Source: JBJHAX01 sp050480705
Lineage (GTDB): Bacteria > Actinomycetota > Nitriliruptoria > Nitriliruptorales > Nitriliruptoraceae
Assembly: GCA_050480705.1 (NCBI GenBank)
Contig: JBJHAX010000019.1
Span: 1 to 37,805, forward strand
Length of the DNA: 37,805 bases
Direction of reading: 5' to 3'
The translations under genes and the position numbers were made by a program. The notes beneath the pieces were generated by a model. It was not told the origin of the DNA. It was given only the letters and a program-made list of their open reading frames with translations, and did not search any database. Shown here one piece after another: positions 1 to 8,383 of the stretch (its first letter is position 1; each line of letters begins with the position of its first letter).

Positions 1-42
1 TCCCTGGGGTCCGGGGGCTAGCGCGCCGTCCCCGGTGAACCC

Positions 43-78
43 AAAAACGGGGCGGGCCCGGTCACCCCGGCCGGGCCC
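43..78 (-). terminator. Candidate intrinsic terminator after jag
   Basis: On the minus strand, GGGCCCGG arms (71-78 and 54-61) flank a 9-base loop. A run of five T follows a few bases later (complement of A43-A47). The structure lies 26 bases past the jag stop and reads in the same direction, so it plausibly ends the rpmH-rnpA-yidD-yidC-jag transcript. The U-tract is short and separated from the stem by about six bases, so strength is uncertain. Confidence 0.45.
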
Positions 79-103
79 CCGCCGCCTGCTTGTTCGTTGC
101 TGC

Positions 104-811
104 CTACTCCGGGAGCACGACGACGCGCCGCCCCGGCTCACGCCCCAGACTCTTGCTCGTCACGCCCTCGGCGTCAGCGACCGCCTGGTGCACGGCCTTG
201 CGTTCGAACACATCCATCGGCTCCAGACGGACCTCCTCGCCTGTCTCGAGGACACGATCAATCGCTTCGTCCGCCTTTTCGCGCAGCTTCTCCAGGCGCC
301 GCGCCCGGTACCCCTCGGCATCGACGAGCACCCGTGCCCGACGTTGGAACTGCCGCTGCAGCGCGCACCGGACGAGTTCCTGGATCGCGTCGAGCGTCTG
401 CCCGCGTCGCCCGATCAGCGCACCGCTGCCGATCTCGGCGATCTCGACCTCCGCATGGTCATCGAGCACGTGGATGCGCAGATCTCCCGGGAGGTCCATC
501 GCATCCAGCAGCCCCTCGAGAAAGTCCGCCGCAGCGTCCGCTTCTTCGTCGAGCTGCTCTGGCGTCACGACGTCCTCGTCAGCGGGCTCCGCTGGAGCGG
601 CCGCCGCCACAGGTGAAGGTTCCGGCGTCTCGTCGGCCCGGGGCGGCGATCCGGCGCGCAGTTCCACGTGGAACGGTCCTGTCGCCGTCTCGAGACCAGG
701 CGCTTCGACCGTCACGCGCACATCATCCGTGTCAACGGACAGCAGGCCGGCAACGGCCTCGGTAAGCGCCGAAGCCAGGTCATCCGCGTGAGCTTGGGTT
801 CCTGAGGGCAT
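104..811 (-). CDS. khpB: Jag/KhpB RNA-binding protein (KH-R3H)
   Basis: This 235-residue protein is the SpoIIIJ-associated Jag/KhpB family, an RNA-binding protein linked to cell-wall synthesis and cell elongation in Gram-positive bacteria. An acidic, low-complexity N-terminal part (about residues 1-90) may be a degenerate Jag_N domain plus linker. It is followed by a KH domain with the GxxG-type loop IGRRGQT and a C-terminal R3H segment ending in EPGRRVVVLPE. The start lies 15 bases after the yidC stop, consistent with co-transcription as in most Gram-positive and actinobacterial origins. The family's usual downstream neighbours rsmG, parA and parB are not seen because the window ends 103 bases later. 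The family assignment is strong; the specific RNA targets are unknown. Confidence 0.9.
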   Translation of the reverse strand: MPSGTQAHADDLASALTEAVAGLLSVDTDDVRVTVEAPGLETATGPFHVELRAGSPPRADETPEPSPVAAAAPAEPADEDVVTPEQLDEEADAAADFLEGLLDAMDLPGDLRIHVLDDHAEVEIAEIGSGALIGRRGQTLDAIQELVRCALQRQFQRRARVLVDAEGYRARRLEKLREKADEAIDRVLETGEEVRLEPMDVFERKAVHQAVADAEGVTSKSLGREPGRRVVVLPE

Positions 812-826
812 TGTTCGTGTCCTTCG

Positions 827-1903
827 TCAGTCGTTCGTGCGCCGCCGGCGTGGGAGATGGCTGTCACGTTTGGGCCCGTCCTTCTTGGACTCGGTCGCCC
901 CCTCGGTTGCTCCATGTTCGCCGGAGCCTGCGTCGCCACCGCTCTTGGCGGCGTCCTTGCCGGGTTTCGCGGCGTCCTTCCCGGGTTTCGAGTCAGATGA
1001 GTCGTTGGTCTTGTCGGCGGGCGTGCTCTTGTTCGAGGAATCGTCATCACTCGTCGCTGACGGGCGCTTCCCGCTCGATGCACCGGGCGAACGACGTCGT
1101 GGCGGCGCATCACTTTCCGGCTTCGCCTGTTCGGTTGTCGCCTCCGCTGCGGCCTCCTGTTTGACCTCCCGCAGGATGATCGCCTGCTGCGCGACCTGCC
1201 AGAAGTTCGTGGTGACCCAGTAGAGAAGGATCCCGAGGGGAAATTGGAACGAGATCACAGCGAGGAAGATCGGCATCGCGTACAGCAGGATCTTCTGCTG
1301 TTGGGCCATCGGGTTGTCCGCCTGCGTCGCCGCTGTGCGCGCCATCATCTGCTTCTGCGACCAGAACAACGTTCCCGACATCAGCAGGATCAAGAACCAG
1401 CCAGGCCAGCCCGCCTGGCTGACATTGACTTCGAGGCCGCCGTTGTCCACCGAGGTGAACGCTGTCACGAAGTAGAACGGCTGGCCCTCGAGTTCCTCCA
1501 TCCAACGCAATGTCCAGAACAACGCGATGAAAACGGGGGCCTGTGCCAGCAGGGGAAGGCAGCTTGCCGCAGGATTCGCGCCTTCCCTGCGGTAGAGGGC
1601 CATCATCTCTTCGTTCAACTTCGCGCGCCGCGCCCGATACTGCTCGGGATCCTTGCGCATCAGTTCACGGTCGACCTTGTACTTCTTCTGTACTTCGCGC
1701 ATCTGGGGCTGCAGCCGCTGCATGGCGCGCATCGATCGTGTCTGCTTGATCGCAAGCGGCAGCAGGAAGATCCGTACGACGACCGTCAACGCGATGATCG
1801 CCCATCCCCAGCTGTGGATACCCAGGAGAGGCTCGAACAAGTTGTAGAAGAACGTCAGGATCCCTTCGAACAGATCCAAGACGCCGTCACGGAGATTCGC
1901 CAC
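827..1903 (-). CDS. yidC: Membrane protein insertase YidC
   Basis: This 358-residue protein is the Gram-positive-length YidC/Oxa1 insertase, which inserts and folds inner-membrane proteins alone or with SecYEG. Hydrophobic segments are visible near residues 10-50, 110-135, 160-185 and 205-240. The conserved region with KQTRSMRAMQRLQPQM precedes a cytosolic coiled hairpin, and ANPAASCLPLLAQAPVFIALF is the family signature around the second core helix. The C-terminal ~100 residues are a charged tail rich in Lys, Asp, Ser and Gly, with imperfect KPGKDAA repeats, and end in a basic cluster, as is common in actinobacterial YidC. The start is an ATG two bases beyond the yidD stop, so translation is probably coupled. 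There is no sign of a long periplasmic P1 loop as in proteobacteria. Confidence 0.96.
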   Translation of the reverse strand: MANLRDGVLDLFEGILTFFYNLFEPLLGIHSWGWAIIALTVVVRIFLLPLAIKQTRSMRAMQRLQPQMREVQKKYKVDRELMRKDPEQYRARRAKLNEEMMALYRREGANPAASCLPLLAQAPVFIALFWTLRWMEELEGQPFYFVTAFTSVDNGGLEVNVSQAGWPGWFLILLMSGTLFWSQKQMMARTAATQADNPMAQQQKILLYAMPIFLAVISFQFPLGILLYWVTTNFWQVAQQAIILREVKQEAAAEATTEQAKPESDAPPRRRSPGASSGKRPSATSDDDSSNKSTPADKTNDSSDSKPGKDAAKPGKDAAKSGGDAGSGEHGATEGATESKKDGPKRDSHLPRRRRTND

Positions 1904-1905
1904 GG

Positions 1906-2196
1906 TCAGTCACTCCTCGCGGGTACGTGATCGACGCCGCCTGGGTTCCAGGGATGGCAACGCCCCAGCCGCCTGACTGCGAGCCAGCCCCCTCGCACCG
2001 CGCCGTGCACACGCAGCGCCTGCAGGGCATATGTCGAACAAGAGGGATAGAAACGACATCGCGGACTGCGAAATGCGGCGGTCCAGCGATACGCATGGAC
2101 AACACCGAGACCGATGAGCGCGAGCGGGGATCGCCGTGAGCGAGCGGTGCTCACCGGCACGGTGGGTTGCTCACGGGTGGGTTGCCGTCCCATCAC
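1906..2196 (-). CDS. yidD: Membrane protein insertion efficiency factor YidD
   Basis: A small (96 aa) YidD homologue, thought to assist YidC-dependent insertion of inner-membrane proteins. The defining motif is clear: CRFYPSCSTYALQAL followed by a glycine/tryptophan segment and the RCHPWNPGG box. An N-terminal Arg/Ser/Pro-rich extension of about 25 residues precedes the hydrophobic helix around residues 26-40. Its GTG start (2196) overlaps the rnpA stop; an in-frame ATG one codon later (2193) is equally possible. It ends two bases before yidC. Position and motif make the identity secure. Confidence 0.95.
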   Translation of the reverse strand: MMGRQPTREQPTVPVSTARSRRSPLALIGLGVVHAYRWTAAFRSPRCRFYPSCSTYALQALRVHGAVRGGWLAVRRLGRCHPWNPGGVDHVPARSD

Positions 2197-2552
2197 GCCG
2201 CGTCGCGCACATCATCGGATGCATGAAGATGTCCCGCCAGTGCGCTCAACTCACGAAGCACCTCGTCAAGGGTGCTCTCCGCGCCGCCTGGACGCGCCAC
2301 GAGGACGATGTCCAGCCCGTCACTCCAGGCCATCCGCCGTGCCGCCTCGCGGAGCAGGCGTTTCGCGCGGTTACGCGCGACGGCGGAACCCACTTTCCGC
2401 GATGCCACCACGGCGACACGCGCAGGGCGGGCACTGCCGGAATCCCTGACATGGACACCCAGCAGGTGACCGGCACGGCGCCTTGGACCGCGCAGGACGG
2501 CGACGATCTCGCGACCGTCACGCAGCCGCGCGTCGTGTGCCACCGTCACCAC
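2193..2552 (-). CDS. rnpA: Ribonuclease P protein component
   Basis: This is the protein subunit of RNase P, which supports RnpB RNA in 5' maturation of tRNAs. The RNP motif SRKVGSAVARNRAKRLLREA is present in the middle of the protein, which is about 119 residues long as expected. Adjacent GTG codons at 2552 and 2549 lie one and four bases beyond the rpmH stop and give an N-terminus that fits the family (…AHDARLRDGREIVAVLRG). An ATG at 2579 would read into the end of rpmH and is less likely. The gene is packed tightly with rpmH upstream and overlaps yidD downstream, the conserved bacterial arrangement. The start choice is an inference; the identity is not in doubt. Confidence 0.95.
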   Translation of the reverse strand: MVTVAHDARLRDGREIVAVLRGPRRRAGHLLGVHVRDSGSARPARVAVVASRKVGSAVARNRAKRLLREAARRMAWSDGLDIVLVARPGGAESTLDEVLRELSALAGHLHASDDVRDAA

Positions 2553-2553
2553 T

Positions 2554-2688
2554 TCACGCCGCCAGCGAACCGCGCCCACGACGGCGGCGATTGTTCACGA
2601 TACGGCGACCGGCACGGGTCCGCATGCGGGCCCTGAACCCGTGCTTCCGGGCACGCCGGCGGTTGTTCGGCTGAAAAGTGCGCTTCAC
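2554..2688 (-). CDS. rpmH: 50S ribosomal protein L34
   Basis: A 44-residue, strongly basic protein beginning VKRTFQPNNRRRARKHGF and continuing with RTRAGRRIVNNRRRRGRG. This is diagnostic for ribosomal protein L34, a component of the large subunit. The start is GTG at 2688, preceded by GGAGG eight bases upstream on the minus strand. It is the first gene of the leftward operon; the rnpA start follows its stop within four bases. The gene is short and easily overlooked, but sequence and context are decisive. Confidence 0.97.
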   Translation of the reverse strand: MKRTFQPNNRRRARKHGFRARMRTRAGRRIVNNRRRRGRGSLAA

Positions 2689-3219
2689 GACGAAGTCCTC
2701 CGAAAAGGCGCGGAACAGGCCCGCGGCGGGGTTGGACGGCGAACACCCGCTCCCACGATCCTCGGGGTGCTAGTCGATCGATCGGGAGCCCGGGCATCGA
2801 GTCGCCGGTGCCGGACGAGCGGCTGCGGATCCTACCGCCCGCGCGCTCCTGACGGCAAGCGGGCGCGTCGAGGAGACGAAATCTGCTGCGATTGTGGATA
2901 TCCCCTTGCAGGTCGACGCCGGCCGGGTGTAACGTCCGCCGCGTCCAGTGAGCAGCGTCATCGACAACGCCGGGTGTCCGGTCGGCCACGGAGCGCAGTA
3001 GGTGCGAGCCGGCGAGCAACCCGTCAGACACCGTCGACGCGATCGCAGGACCTTCCCCGACTGCGGATTGGCGTATGCCAAGCGCAGCGACGCAAGGTTG
3101 TCCACAAGTGTGGACATTACTGTGGACGTCGCTGGCTGTGCGTGTGCCACGCTCGCGCTGAAAGCGCGCGAACGCGCCCGTAGGACCGCAAATTGGGAGT
3201 TCGACCGTCAGGAGTACGC
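2689..3219. promoter_or_regulatory. rpmH-dnaA intergenic region, probable oriC component
   Basis: This 531-base gene-free stretch separates the diverging rpmH and dnaA operons. It contains a consensus actinobacterial DnaA box TTGTCCACA at 3098-3106 (plus), immediately followed by near-consensus boxes on the minus strand at 3109-3117 (ATGTCCACA) and 3121-3129 (ACGTCCACA). Another near-match lies at 2893-2901 (ATATCCACA, minus). A weak promoter-like pair, TTGCAG (2906-2911) and TAACGT (2930-2935) with an 18-base spacer, points toward dnaA. The genes on either side are transcribed away from this region, as expected of an origin. The box triplet just before dnaA could also mediate dnaA autoregulation. 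Which of the two dnaA-flanking spacers is the unwinding site cannot be told by eye. Confidence 0.6.
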
Positions 3220-4740
3220 GTGACCTCGACGTCTGCACTCGACCTCGAAAGTCTGTGGACGCAGAGTCTGCAGGGCGTCATGGACACCGTGACCTCGCCG
3301 GCGCAACGCCAATGGCTCAGCGCCACGCGACCGGTCGGCTTCAACGACGACACCGTCGTGCTCGCCACACCGCACTCGTTCGCACGGGAATGGCTCGACA
3401 CGCGCTGCGGTGACCGCATACGCCAAGCGCTCTCGTCGACCGCAGGACGCCCACTCGACGTCGTCATCACGGTCCAACCCCAGCCTGAGCCACTCGATGT
3501 CGTCGGCGATCCCGGGATCGACGGTGATCCGGACCTCGACCACGCCGAACCGCCCGACACCACGACGATGCACGCCCCCGCGGTCGCAGCCGCCGAGGCC
3601 GCGGCGCCGACCTTCGACCATCCCCTCCAGGCTCCCGGACGGCCCTCCGGGCCCACCGTGACGGTCTCGGAGCCCCGTCCGAACCCTGACGAGGTCGAAC
3701 CACACACCCAACTCAACCCCAAGTACTCGTTCGACGACTTCGTCATCGGGTCATCGAACCGCTTCGCGCACGCCGCGGCCACCGCCGTCGCCGAAGCTCC
3801 CGCGAAGTCCTACAACCCGCTGTTCATCTACGGCGGTGCCGGCCTCGGAAAAACGCATCTGCTGCACGCGATCGGCCACTACGTACAGAATCTTTACCCA
3901 CGCCTGCAGGTCCGCTACGTCACGACCGAGCAGTTCACCAACGAATTCATCAATGCGATCCGCCACGACCGGATCACCACGTTTCAGCGCACCTACCGAC
4001 AGACCGATGTGCTGCTCATCGACGACATCCAGTTCCTCGAGCGCGCTGAGCGCACGCAGGAAGAGTTCTTCCATACGTTCAACGCTCTCCACAACGCCGA
4101 GAAACAGATCGTGGTCTCGAGTGATCGGCCGCCCAAGCAGATTGCACAGCTCGAGGACCGCCTTCGCAGCCGGTTCGAGTGGGGCTTGATGACCGACGTG
4201 CAACCTCCTGACCTGGAGACACGAATCGCGATTCTGCGCAAGAAGTGTGAGAGCGATGACCTCGGCATCGACTTCGAAGTCCTCGAACTCATCGCCTCGA
4301 AGGTCCAGTCGAACATCCGGGAGCTCGAGGGCGCACTCATCCGCGTCTCAGCGTTCGCGAGCCTGCAACGGGCCCCCGCGGACAGCCAGATGGCCGAAAC
4401 GGTCCTCAAAGACCTGTTCCCGCATGACCGCGACCAGGAGATCTCCGTTCAGCTCATCATGGCCGAGGTCGCCGACTTCTTCACGCTGACCCTCGAAGAC
4501 CTCTGTTCGCCGTCGCGCAGCCGCCAACTGGTGTCCGCGCGCCAGATCGCGATGTATCTCACGCGCGAACTCACCGAACTTTCCCTGCCCCGCATCGGCA
4601 AAGCCTTCGGCGGCCGCGACCACACCACCGTCATGCACGCGAAGCAGAAGATCGCCACACAGATGCAGGAGCGTCGCGCGATCTACGATCAGGTCCAGGA
4701 ACTCACCAACCGCATCAAGACCCGGGCGCGGCAGTCATGA
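3220..4740 (+). CDS. dnaA: Chromosomal replication initiator DnaA
   Basis: DnaA binds DnaA boxes at oriC, melts the duplex and recruits the replicative helicase. In this 506-residue protein, domain I (about residues 5-75) is followed by a long acidic, Pro-rich domain II linker, typical of actinobacteria. The AAA+ domain has Walker A GGAGLGKT at residues 205-212 and Walker B LLIDDIQF around D268-D269. Domain IV carries the DNA-binding signature GGRDHTTVMHA from about residue 464. The GTG at 3220 is chosen because GGAG sits about five bases upstream and the protein then begins with the normal domain I. An in-frame TTG at 3193 lacks a good ribosome site. DnaA boxes lie just upstream, suggesting autoregulation. 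Confidence 0.98.
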   Translation: MTSTSALDLESLWTQSLQGVMDTVTSPAQRQWLSATRPVGFNDDTVVLATPHSFAREWLDTRCGDRIRQALSSTAGRPLDVVITVQPQPEPLDVVGDPGIDGDPDLDHAEPPDTTTMHAPAVAAAEAAAPTFDHPLQAPGRPSGPTVTVSEPRPNPDEVEPHTQLNPKYSFDDFVIGSSNRFAHAAATAVAEAPAKSYNPLFIYGGAGLGKTHLLHAIGHYVQNLYPRLQVRYVTTEQFTNEFINAIRHDRITTFQRTYRQTDVLLIDDIQFLERAERTQEEFFHTFNALHNAEKQIVVSSDRPPKQIAQLEDRLRSRFEWGLMTDVQPPDLETRIAILRKKCESDDLGIDFEVLELIASKVQSNIRELEGALIRVSAFASLQRAPADSQMAETVLKDLFPHDRDQEISVQLIMAEVADFFTLTLEDLCSPSRSRQLVSARQIAMYLTRELTELSLPRIGKAFGGRDHTTVMHAKQKIATQMQERRAIYDQVQELTNRIKTRARQS

Positions 4741-4989
4741 GCCCCGTGGACAGCCCGTGCACAACGCGTGGACACGCGAGCCCGGCCCGTGGAAGCACAT
4801 CGGTGTCATTTCTCCGGCTGGGGATACGCGGCAACTCCGCACACAGCGTGCACACACCCCCGACACCCCGCCTGACCTGGGACGATGCCCGCTTGTCCCC
4901 AGATCCACAGGCACGATGACGATGACGGATTATGAGTACTACAGGTCCTTCTTCTTCACCACTGTGGAGATCCACGCCAGGAGGCTCAC
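4741..4989. promoter_or_regulatory. dnaA-dnaN spacer with degenerate DnaA boxes
   Basis: In many actinobacteria oriC lies between dnaA and dnaN. This 249-base spacer has only degenerate boxes: CTGTCCACG (minus, 4745-4753), GTGTCCACG (minus, 4767-4775), TTGTCCCCA (plus, 4893-4901), AGATCCACA (plus, 4901-4909) and ATCTCCACA (minus, 4963-4971). A relatively A/T-richer stretch lies at about 4920-4960. It could be the unwinding half of a bipartite origin together with the rpmH-dnaA spacer. GGAGG at the end is the dnaN ribosome-binding site. Confidence 0.5.
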
Positions 4990-6102
4990 GTGAAGATTCG
5001 CGCTGACAAGTCCGAATTCGCTGATGCGGTGTCGTGGGCGACACGAACCGTGGGGACGCGGATCACGTTGCCAGCGCTGTCAGGCGTGCTCATGGAAGCT
5101 GCCGACGGCCGGCTGACCTGTCGTGCGACCGACCTCGAGGTATCGGCCGAGATCAGTTTGCCCGTCGAGGTCGAGCGTCCAGGAACGGTTTTGCTTCCAG
5201 GACGCCTGCTGTCGCAACTCGTCGCGCGATTCGCGGACGCTCCCGTGGTCGTCGATGCCGAGGACACCCGGGTGGAGATCACCTGCGGCCGGGCGACGTT
5301 CCACGTACGCGCGATGCAGGTCGAGGACTTTCCCTCACTCGGTGGACCGGCTGACGACGCAGCGCAGGGGACGGTCCGAGGCGACGCGCTTGCCCGCCTG
5401 GTGGGGCAGGTGGCACGTGCCGCGGCAACTGATGAGGGCCGGCCGGTCCTCACCGGGGTTCTCCTCGAAGCTGCCGACGGGGCGATGACCGCAGCCGCGA
5501 CCGACAGCTACCGGCTCGCTGTCCGGTCACTTGCATGGGACGAACCCGTTGACGGGACCGCACTCGTACCGGCACGTTCACTCCAGGAGGCTGCGAAGGC
5601 CGCCACCGAAGTCGGCGGTTCGGTCACGATCGTTCTCGAAGACGGCCAGGTGTCGTTCCTTCTCGGTGACCGCAGGCTCACGACCAAGCTCATCGAAGGC
5701 ACGTTCCCGAGCTATCGCGCCCTGTTGCCCGATGGTCACGAAACCGCGGTCACCATCGACCGCGCTGACCTGATCGAGGCACTCCAGCGCGTTGCGATCG
5801 TCGCCATGGGACAGGCCAACACACCGGTCATGCTCACCTTCGCTGACGGCTCGGTGGAACTACAGGCGTCCAATCAGGAAACGGGTGATGCGACCGAGGC
5901 TCTTCCCGCTGAAATCGAAGGAGAAGGTCTGTCGATCTCGTTCAATCCGACGTTTCTGCTGTCGGGACTCGAAGCGACCGGAACCGAACGCATTCGTATC
6001 GAACTACGCGATGGGCTGAAGCCAGCAGTGCTCAAACCGGTTGCGGACGAGGGCGAAACGGACGATTTCACGTACCTGTTGATGCCGGTCCGTGTGAGCT
6101 GA
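4990..6102 (+). CDS. dnaN: DNA polymerase III beta sliding clamp
   Basis: DnaN forms the ring-shaped dimer that tethers DNA polymerase III and repair enzymes to DNA. The 370-residue length and three repeated clamp folds (roughly 1-120, 125-245, 250-370) match the family. Recognisable segments are LLPGRLLSQLVARF in the first domain, RPVLTGVLLEA and ATDSYRLAVR in the second, and the typical C-terminal end YLLMPVRV. The start is GTG at 4990, preceded by AGGAGG six bases upstream. It lies directly after dnaA and just before recF, the conserved order. Nothing unusual is seen in the sequence. Confidence 0.98.
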   Translation: MKIRADKSEFADAVSWATRTVGTRITLPALSGVLMEAADGRLTCRATDLEVSAEISLPVEVERPGTVLLPGRLLSQLVARFADAPVVVDAEDTRVEITCGRATFHVRAMQVEDFPSLGGPADDAAQGTVRGDALARLVGQVARAAATDEGRPVLTGVLLEAADGAMTAAATDSYRLAVRSLAWDEPVDGTALVPARSLQEAAKAATEVGGSVTIVLEDGQVSFLLGDRRLTTKLIEGTFPSYRALLPDGHETAVTIDRADLIEALQRVAIVAMGQANTPVMLTFADGSVELQASNQETGDATEALPAEIEGEGLSISFNPTFLLSGLEATGTERIRIELRDGLKPAVLKPVADEGETDDFTYLLMPVRVS

Positions 6103-6112
6103 TCGCATCGTC

Positions 6113-7279
6113 GTGTGGGTGCGCCGACTCGAACTGCGCGATTTCCGGTCGTACGCTCGAGGAGAAATCACCTTCAGTCCGGACGTGACGGTTCTGCTCG
6201 GCAGCAACGGGCAGGGCAAGACGAATCTCGTCGAGGCGCTCTACCGGGTCGCGACCGGATCATCGCACCGCACGTCGACAGACCGTCCACTCGTGCGGAT
6301 GAACGCACAGGACGCCATCGTGCGATGCGAGCTTGTGGACGACCACGGACGGGACCGACGCGTCGAGCTGCAGATCTCGCCGTCCCGCCGATCCCGCACG
6401 CGGGTGGACAGCCAGGACGTCCGCCGCGCAAGCGACGCTGTCGGAGTTCTCCGTGCTGTGCTCTTCGCCCCTGAAGATCTCGCGATCATCCGTGGCGAGC
6501 CCACCGAACGGCGCCGATTCCTCGACGAGTTGCTCGGACAACGACGGCCCGCGTACGCGGCCATCCGGGGCGAGTACGAGCGGGTCTTGCGGCAGCGCAA
6601 CCAGTTGCTGCGCGACGCCCGGGGACTACGTGGCGACGCCCGTGACCGGGCACTCTCAACGTTGTCGTCGTGGACCCACCAACTGCTGCAGAACGGGGCT
6701 CAGCTGATGGCAGCGCGGACAGCGGCCGTCGCACGGCTCGAGCCGCTCCTCGCCACGTTCTACGATCGGCTCACCCCTACGCCGGGAACGGTCACGTTGC
6801 GCTATGAATCGACGGCCTTCAGCGGGACGGACACGGCCAGCGAACCCGCCGACGTCGGGATGCTGTTCGCAGCGCTCGAAGAAGCGGCGGATCAGGTCGC
6901 CGCGGACGAGATCGCCCGGGGAACGACCCTCGTCGGACCACATCGCGACGACGTTGCGATCATGCTGAATGAGATGCCTGCGCGGAGCTACGCCTCACAA
7001 GGCGAAGCGTGGTCGCTCGCGATCGGCCTGAAGCTCGCCACGTACGATCTGCTGACGGAGGTCGGCGACCGGCCGGTCGTGCTCCTCGACGACGTGTTCT
7101 CGGAACTCGACGAACATCGGCGGGAATGCCTGGCCGCGGAGTGCGCACGGTTCGAACAGGTGATCGTCACTGCGGCCGTCGACGCCGACGTTCCGCTCGA
7201 CGGACCGCGGGTTGCGGTGCTGCTGGAGGAGTCGATGAGCGTGCTCACCGGAGTCGGTGTCACGGAGCACGGGTCGTGA
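6113..7279 (+). CDS. recF: DNA replication and repair protein RecF
   Basis: RecF is an SMC-like ABC ATPase that helps load RecA at single-strand gaps with RecO and RecR. The 388-residue protein opens with the family start LELRDFRSYARGEITF. It has Walker A GSNGQGKT at residues 30-37, an ABC-type signature region around SYASQGEAWSLAIGLKLA, and Walker B VVLLDDVFSELDEHR around D326-D327. The GTG start is ten bases past the dnaN stop. Its stop overlaps the start of the next gene (GTGA), so the two are translationally coupled. Identity is secure. Confidence 0.97.
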   Translation: MWVRRLELRDFRSYARGEITFSPDVTVLLGSNGQGKTNLVEALYRVATGSSHRTSTDRPLVRMNAQDAIVRCELVDDHGRDRRVELQISPSRRSRTRVDSQDVRRASDAVGVLRAVLFAPEDLAIIRGEPTERRRFLDELLGQRRPAYAAIRGEYERVLRQRNQLLRDARGLRGDARDRALSTLSSWTHQLLQNGAQLMAARTAAVARLEPLLATFYDRLTPTPGTVTLRYESTAFSGTDTASEPADVGMLFAALEEAADQVAADEIARGTTLVGPHRDDVAIMLNEMPARSYASQGEAWSLAIGLKLATYDLLTEVGDRPVVLLDDVFSELDEHRRECLAAECARFEQVIVTAAVDADVPLDGPRVAVLLEESMSVLTGVGVTEHGS

Positions 7280-7824
7280 ACGATCGCAGGCCCAGACGCC
7301 CGCAGCGTGCTCGTTCCCGCGACGGCATCGCCGAGATCCGCCAGGCGTCGGCGCAGGAACGGGAGGACTCCTTCTACGAGCGCAAACGCCGCCAGGCGGC
7401 GGCCCGCCGGAGGGCAGAGGATCGTGCGACGCTCGACCCGGCCCCGCCCCATGACGACGATTGGACGGTGCCGGACGAGCAGTCGGACGGGATCAGCCGG
7501 GTGCGTCCGCCAACACCAGTCGGCGAGACCCTCCGGGAGATGCTCGAGCGACGCGGATGGCGGCACGAGTTGCGCTCGACCGCAGTGTGGACGCACTGGG
7601 AGGAGATCGTCGGCAGTGACCTGCATCGCCGCTGCGAGCCGGTGCGGCTCGCCAAGGGCGTGTTGACCGTGCGGGCCGAGAGCCAGGTGTGGGCCACACA
7701 GCTTCGCTACCTGACGGCAAGCGTGTGTCGGCGGACCGACGAGGTGGTCGGAGAGGGAACCGTCACGGATCTCGCCGTCACGGTCGGGACGTTGCAGGGC
7801 ACAACCGCCGAACCGAAGGCCTGA
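7276..7824 (+). CDS. dciA: DUF721 protein, DciA-like helicase-loading candidate
   Basis: A 182-residue protein with a basic, Arg-rich N-terminal half and a C-terminal DUF721/DciA domain, recognised by the W-x2-W-EEIVG segment and the following LAKGVLTVRAESQVWATQLRYL. In bacteria lacking DnaC or DnaI loaders, DciA-family proteins interact with the DnaB helicase; transfer of that role to this protein is an inference from the family and its recF-gyrB context. The GTG start at 7276 overlaps the recF stop. The mid-region (about residues 35-75) is charged and probably disordered. This gene closes the conserved dnaA-dnaN-recF-DUF721 block. Confidence 0.85.
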   Translation: MNDRRPRRPQRARSRDGIAEIRQASAQEREDSFYERKRRQAAARRRAEDRATLDPAPPHDDDWTVPDEQSDGISRVRPPTPVGETLREMLERRGWRHELRSTAVWTHWEEIVGSDLHRRCEPVRLAKGVLTVRAESQVWATQLRYLTASVCRRTDEVVGEGTVTDLAVTVGTLQGTTAEPKA

Positions 7825-7826
7825 GC

Positions 7827-8339
7827 GTGCCTGTCGTCGAACGGCTGCTTGCGATTCTCGCCCTGATTTCCCTCGGGATCACTGCGGGAACCGTCGTCGC
7901 GCTCGTGCGACGTCGGGTGCCGGACTGGTTGTCACGCGACGTCGCGCTTCCCCTCGCCACGATGATTGCCACGGTTGCGACCGTCGGCTCACTGGCGATG
8001 TCCGAGGTCGCCAACTACGTGCCGTGCGTGTTGTGCTGGTACCAGCGCATCGCGATGTATCCCCTCGTCGTGGTGCTCGGGGTGGCGTGGTGGCGCCGTG
8101 ACACGCAGGTGTGGCGAACGTCCGTCCCGATCGCCTCGATCGGCGCGGCGATCGCCGTGTGGCACATCGCCATCGAGCAGCGACCTTCGCTCGCAGGCGA
8201 TGTTTGTGATCCTGCGGCACCCTGTGCCCTCAAATGGGTCGAGGAGTTCGGGTTCCTCACACTTCCGACGATGGCACTGATCGCCTTCCTTGCGGTCAGT
8301 GCGCTGTCGCTGGCAGCACGGGACACGCCACGTTCTTGA
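7827..8339 (+). CDS. DsbB/BdbC-type disulfide bond formation membrane protein
   Basis: A 170-residue polytopic membrane protein with about four hydrophobic segments (near residues 6-26, 40-58, 74-89, 100-117) and a final helix from about residue 145. It carries the DsbB hallmark C67-V-L-C70 followed by WYQRI, and a second cysteine pair C127 and C133 in the later extracytoplasmic loop. DsbB-family enzymes reoxidise a partner thiol oxidoreductase and pass electrons to quinone. The GTG start is two bases past the dciA stop, so it belongs to the replication operon transcriptionally. The next gene encodes a CPAC thioredoxin-fold protein, a natural redox partner. Pairing is inferred from adjacency. 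Confidence 0.85.
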   Translation: MPVVERLLAILALISLGITAGTVVALVRRRVPDWLSRDVALPLATMIATVATVGSLAMSEVANYVPCVLCWYQRIAMYPLVVVLGVAWWRRDTQVWRTSVPIASIGAAIAVWHIAIEQRPSLAGDVCDPAAPCALKWVEEFGFLTLPTMALIAFLAVSALSLAARDTPRS

Positions 8340-8383
8340 CCGACCCACCGGACCCGCGACGAACCGCGTCAAACGGAGACACC

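Noticed and set aside
2193..2579. Longer rnpA form starting at ATG 2579
   Set aside because: It would overlap the end of rpmH by 26 bases and add residues that do not match the family; GTG codons right after the rpmH stop fit better.
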